A stretch of DNA of 7,556 nucleotides from an uncultured Ignavibacteriota bacterium (GTDB lineage: Bacteria; Bacteroidota; Ignavibacteria; Tepidaquicellales; Tepidaquicellaceae), in contig CALGII010000309.1 in assembly GCA_937915485.1 (NCBI GenBank), positions 1-7,556 on the forward strand. Reading direction: 5' to 3'. The position numbers and the translations under genes are program-made. This document shows positions 5,581-7,556 of this stretch, in pieces (the first letter of the stretch is position 1; every line of letters starts with the position of its first letter). The notes beneath the pieces were generated by a model. The model saw only the letters and a program-made list of their open reading frames with translations. It had not been told where the DNA came from and searched no databases.

Positions 5581-6873
5581 TCAAGTTTGTGATTCTGTAT
5601 CGAGTGCTTTTATTACTTTTATCCTATATATGACGAATGATATTATTAAGATGAATATTCCCGAGAGGAAGAATATGAAGGCGATGCCGCGTCCGGGTCC
5701 AGCGCCCGTGATTTTTCCGAGTGATGAGGCGAGCATTCCTCCTTCCTCGAAGAGGGGATTGAACACGTAATCGGCGAGGAAGCCGGCGATTCCGAAAGCG
5801 ATGACCATTCCTATCTGCGATATAACCGATACGTTCGACCAGACTCTGCCCTGTATTTCGTTCTCAACGTTCCTGCGTATGAGCACGTCCAGATTGGTGT
5901 TGACGAACGGAAGTGAGAGGAAGAAAAGGAATCCGGAGGCGATTATTAAAATTATGTTCCGGGATATTCCGAGTGACGCGAAGAACAGCCCGCAAAATCC
6001 CAGCGCGACAGACAATATGAGCAGGTGTTTCTTTGATTTGCTGAACACGCCTATGAACAGGCTGCTCACGAGCATTCCGCTCGCCATAAGTGTGAGCGAC
6101 GTTCCGTAGGTTTCGGAATCGGTGATGACGAGCATCATCGGTCCGAGAAGCGTTTGCAGGAATCCAACGAAGAATTTTATAAGGGATATTATAAAAAGAA
6201 GCCATATCAAACCCTTATGAGTAAACGTGTACCTGAATCCGCTAACGAAATCGCCGAAGAAATTTTGCTCCGCGGTTTCAGGTTTAACCGCCGCGGCATT
6301 CTTTTTTATTACGAACACGGCGAAGATTGCAAGTATGAATGAGAGTATGTCAATAATGAGCAGGTTCTTTATATCCCAGAACGTGAGAAGAACTCCCGCG
6401 ACAATGGGCGAGATAATGTACTTGGACGATTCGGACAACTGCATCAGCCCGCTCGCTTTCGAGTAAGCGGCGGCATCAAGCAGATCGGTAACGGATGATT
6501 TGTAGGCGGGAATCTGCACGGCAGCGAAGACGGCGCTGAAAGATACCCCCGCGTATATTATCCACAAATCATTAAAGCCGGAATACATCATCAAGAGTAT
6601 GAAGACGAGACCGAGCGCGGAGCCGAAATCGCCGATAATCATCATCAGTCTTCTGTCGAAGCGGTCGGAAAGCGTTCCTCCGAAAGGCTGAAGAATGAAA
6701 GTAGGGAGAAACGCGAACAGAATTATCATTGAATACCTCGCGGCAGAATTCGTGAGTTGAAACACGTAGATGCCGAGAGCGAAAGCTGTGAGGCCGTTTC
6801 CAATAGAAGAAATTAACTGCCCGACCCAGACAACAATGAAATTCGCCGAAAGACCTTTATCCGATTTTTGCAT
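5581..6873 (-). CDS. Major facilitator superfamily exporter (MFS_3 / macrolide-efflux-like)
   Basis: From the ATG at 6871-6873 the protein has 430 residues and about 12 membrane helices. After the first two helices comes the MFS motif A, GGTLSDRFDRR, in the cytoplasmic loop 2-3. The C-terminal half carries GRVWSN followed by a long hydrophobic stretch, typical of the EntS/DUF894-type exporters that expel siderophores, macrolides or peptides. The substrate cannot be told from the sequence. The frame stays open for ten more codons to a TTG (6901-6903), but those residues (NNNCSGIFP) look non-coding, TTG starts are rare, and no Shine-Dalgarno precedes either site, so the ATG is preferred. The GC-richer composition differs sharply from the restriction cluster. 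It stands alone, with repeats on both sides, and is divergent from the ferredoxin gene. There is no sign that it belongs to the defence cluster. Confidence 0.88.
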   Translation of the reverse strand: MQKSDKGLSANFIVVWVGQLISSIGNGLTAFALGIYVFQLTNSAARYSMIILFAFLPTFILQPFGGTLSDRFDRRLMMIIGDFGSALGLVFILLMMYSGFNDLWIIYAGVSFSAVFAAVQIPAYKSSVTDLLDAAAYSKASGLMQLSESSKYIISPIVAGVLLTFWDIKNLLIIDILSFILAIFAVFVIKKNAAAVKPETAEQNFFGDFVSGFRYTFTHKGLIWLLFIISLIKFFVGFLQTLLGPMMLVITDSETYGTSLTLMASGMLVSSLFIGVFSKSKKHLLILSVALGFCGLFFASLGISRNIILIIASGFLFFLSLPFVNTNLDVLIRRNVENEIQGRVWSNVSVISQIGMVIAFGIAGFLADYVFNPLFEEGGMLASSLGKITGAGPGRGIAFIFFLSGIFILIISFVIYRIKVIKALDTESQT

Positions 6874-6948
6874 AGGGAAAATTCCAGAGCAATTGTTATT
6901 CAAAAATAAGGGGAAGGGGAGAGAGATGAAAGGAAAATGTAAAATTCA

Positions 6949-6996
6949 AAATTCAAAATGCAAAGTTGCAGTGAAAAATTAAAAGTTGTTTTAAGG
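6949..6996. repeat. Dispersed AT-rich repeat (TGCAAAGTTGCAGTG type), copy right of the MFS gene
   Basis: It matches 5378-5425 with an exact 15-base core at 6959-6973 and in the same orientation. It is preceded by a short tandem AAAATTC AAAATTC. Together the two copies flank the MFS gene as direct repeats. Confidence 0.6.
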
Positions 6997-7079
6997 TTAA
7001 GTGGTAAAATGGGTTGGTGGCGGAAAAAAAGGAATATAATTTTAGTACTCGATATTATATAAATTTTCTTATATTTTCC

Positions 7080-7093
7080 ATACGATACCGTAT
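7080..7093. promoter_or_regulatory. Small inverted repeat, possible operator near a TATAAT-like box
   Basis: ATACG (7080-7084) and CGTAT (7089-7093) are inverted around ATAC. The right arm overlaps TATAAT at 7091-7096, about 85 bases before the ferredoxin start. An operator or promoter role is possible, but the site is too short to be sure. Confidence 0.25.
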
Positions 7094-7178
7094 AATTTCC
7101 TTTAAATTTATAAGGTATTTAGATAAATTGTAATGTTATTAGTTTTTATCTTTCCCAAAAATCCAAAATAAGAAAATT

Positions 7179-7535
7179 ATGAGTGATAATACAAAAACTC
7201 CGGCGGCAAAACCTCGCAAAATTAAAGGCAAGACTGTAATCGACATACAAAAATGCAAGGGATGCGAATTATGCACGGTAGCCTGCAAGGAAGACGCGAT
7301 AAAACTTTCGAAGGACATAAACAATTTCGGATACCGTTACGCGGTAGTAATCGACGATGTATGCACGGGCTGCACGAACTGCGCGCTTGTATGTCCTGAC
7401 GGCGTTATCAAGGTTTACAGAACATCCGGAAAAAAGAAAGACTTAGTCGCGACGATTTCAAACGTCACGGATTCGCTTAACGTGAAACTCGATAATCCAA
7501 CGATGGAAGACCTGTCGAAGATGGATTATCTATAA
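7179..7535 (+). CDS. korD: 2x[4Fe-4S] ferredoxin subunit, probable KorD of 2-oxoacid:ferredoxin oxidoreductase
   Basis: The 118-residue protein carries two ferredoxin motifs: C26-KG-C29-EL-C32-TVA-C36 and C62-TG-C65-TN-C68-ALV-C72-P. Each fits the C-x2-C-x2-C-x3-C ligand set of a [4Fe-4S] cluster. Short ferredoxins like this, ending in a tail without motifs, commonly head korDAB operons, where they pass electrons between the 2-oxoglutarate (or other 2-oxoacid) oxidoreductase core and soluble ferredoxin. In green-sulfur relatives that enzyme serves the reductive TCA cycle, and elsewhere the oxidative branch. The next 21 bases of the window contain no start codon, so the expected korA/korB partners lie beyond the edge. 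The ATG at 7179 has only a weak purine-rich leader. The alternative is a generic polyferredoxin subunit of another 2-oxoacid oxidoreductase (VorD/PorD). The cluster-binding call is certain; the partner enzyme is inferred. Confidence 0.8.
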   Translation: MSDNTKTPAAKPRKIKGKTVIDIQKCKGCELCTVACKEDAIKLSKDINNFGYRYAVVIDDVCTGCTNCALVCPDGVIKVYRTSGKKKDLVATISNVTDSLNVKLDNPTMEDLSKMDYL

Positions 7536-7556
7536 AAATTAAAAAAGATTTGAAAA

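Larger units (their letters stand above)
6874..7178. other. Divergent spacer between the MFS and ferredoxin genes
   Basis: No gene is supported. It holds a purine-rich stretch (about 6909-6938), the dispersed repeat at 6949-6996, an AT-rich region with several TATAAT-like words (for example 7091-7096) and the small inverted repeat at 7080-7093. Promoters for both genes must lie here, but none is clear enough to call. Confidence 0.5.

Noticed and set aside
5310..5633. Rightward open frame of 107 codons across the repeat block
   Set aside because: It runs through the palindromes and AT-rich repeats, its translation is low-complexity (PPPPRYSSRHPRQRG), and it overlaps the end of the MFS gene.
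5801..6109. Rightward open frame of 102 codons opposite the MFS gene
   Set aside because: It is antisense to a clear 12-helix transporter with conserved motifs and has no protein-family features of its own.
5864..6205. Leftward open frame of 113 codons in another frame within the MFS gene
   Set aside because: It is rich in Arg and His with no motif, the expected look of a shifted frame in GC-richer coding DNA.
7128..7154. Bacteroidota-type promoter (TTG ... TAnnTTTG) before the ferredoxin gene
   Set aside because: TATCTTTC lacks the final G and the 16-base gap to TTG is shorter than usual, so it is too weak to list.
7139..7324. Leftward open frame of 61 codons opposite the ferredoxin start
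   Set aside because: It is antisense to the conserved Cys motifs of the ferredoxin; its hydrophobic look comes from the complementary strand.

Overview
The window looks like chromosomal DNA of an FCB-group bacterium, most likely Bacteroidota, Ignavibacteriota or Chlorobiota. This is an inference from several signs. Shine-Dalgarno sequences are mostly missing (one clear exception). Intergenic DNA is AT-rich and carries short, degenerate 'TGCAAAGTTGCAGTG'-type repeats and GC-rich CCCCGAT/ATCGGGG hairpins. A KorD-like ferredoxin subunit starts a rightward operon at the right edge, and the left edge holds the end of a secreted-type (fibronectin III-like) protein. No 16S or other marker gene is present, so the taxonomy is tentative.

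Layout. Bases 1-92: last 29 codons of a rightward gene. Bases 93-317: spacer with GC-rich hairpins and, at 241-273, a strong intrinsic terminator reading leftward. Bases 318-5073: six tightly packed leftward genes ending at that terminator. In transcription order these are a DpnA-type adenine DNA methyltransferase, a Sau3AI/MutH-type restriction endonuclease overlapping it by 4 bases, a ParB-like (CTP-switch type) DNA-binding protein, a protein joining a restriction-fold-like domain to a HEPN domain, a membrane-anchored protein with a degenerate HEPN-like motif, and a Ymh-like HEPN protein. Bases 5074-5580: repeat-rich spacer. Bases 5581-6873: leftward MFS exporter. Bases 6874-7178: divergent spacer with another repeat copy. 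Bases 7179-7535: rightward 4Fe-4S ferredoxin subunit.

How the genes may work together. The first two genes form a plausible type II restriction-modification pair, probably for GATC-like sites (inferred from both families). The next four genes share their strand, spacing and terminator. Three of them in a row carry an R-x4-H or related motif typical of HEPN ribonucleases, and one is anchored in the membrane. HEPN nucleases next to restriction systems are known as back-up suicide devices (PrrC beside EcoprrI), so the cluster is best read as a composite anti-phage island: DNA restriction first, RNA cleavage or abortive infection second, with the ParB-like protein as a possible DNA-sliding or CTP-gated sensor. 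I do not recognise this exact gene set as a named system. It is the main candidate for something undescribed here.

The island differs from its surroundings. The four downstream genes are strikingly AT-rich, the restriction pair is intermediate, and the MFS gene is GC-richer. Related CCCCGAT hairpins lie on both sides of the island, which suggests insertion or turnover at a repeat-marked site.
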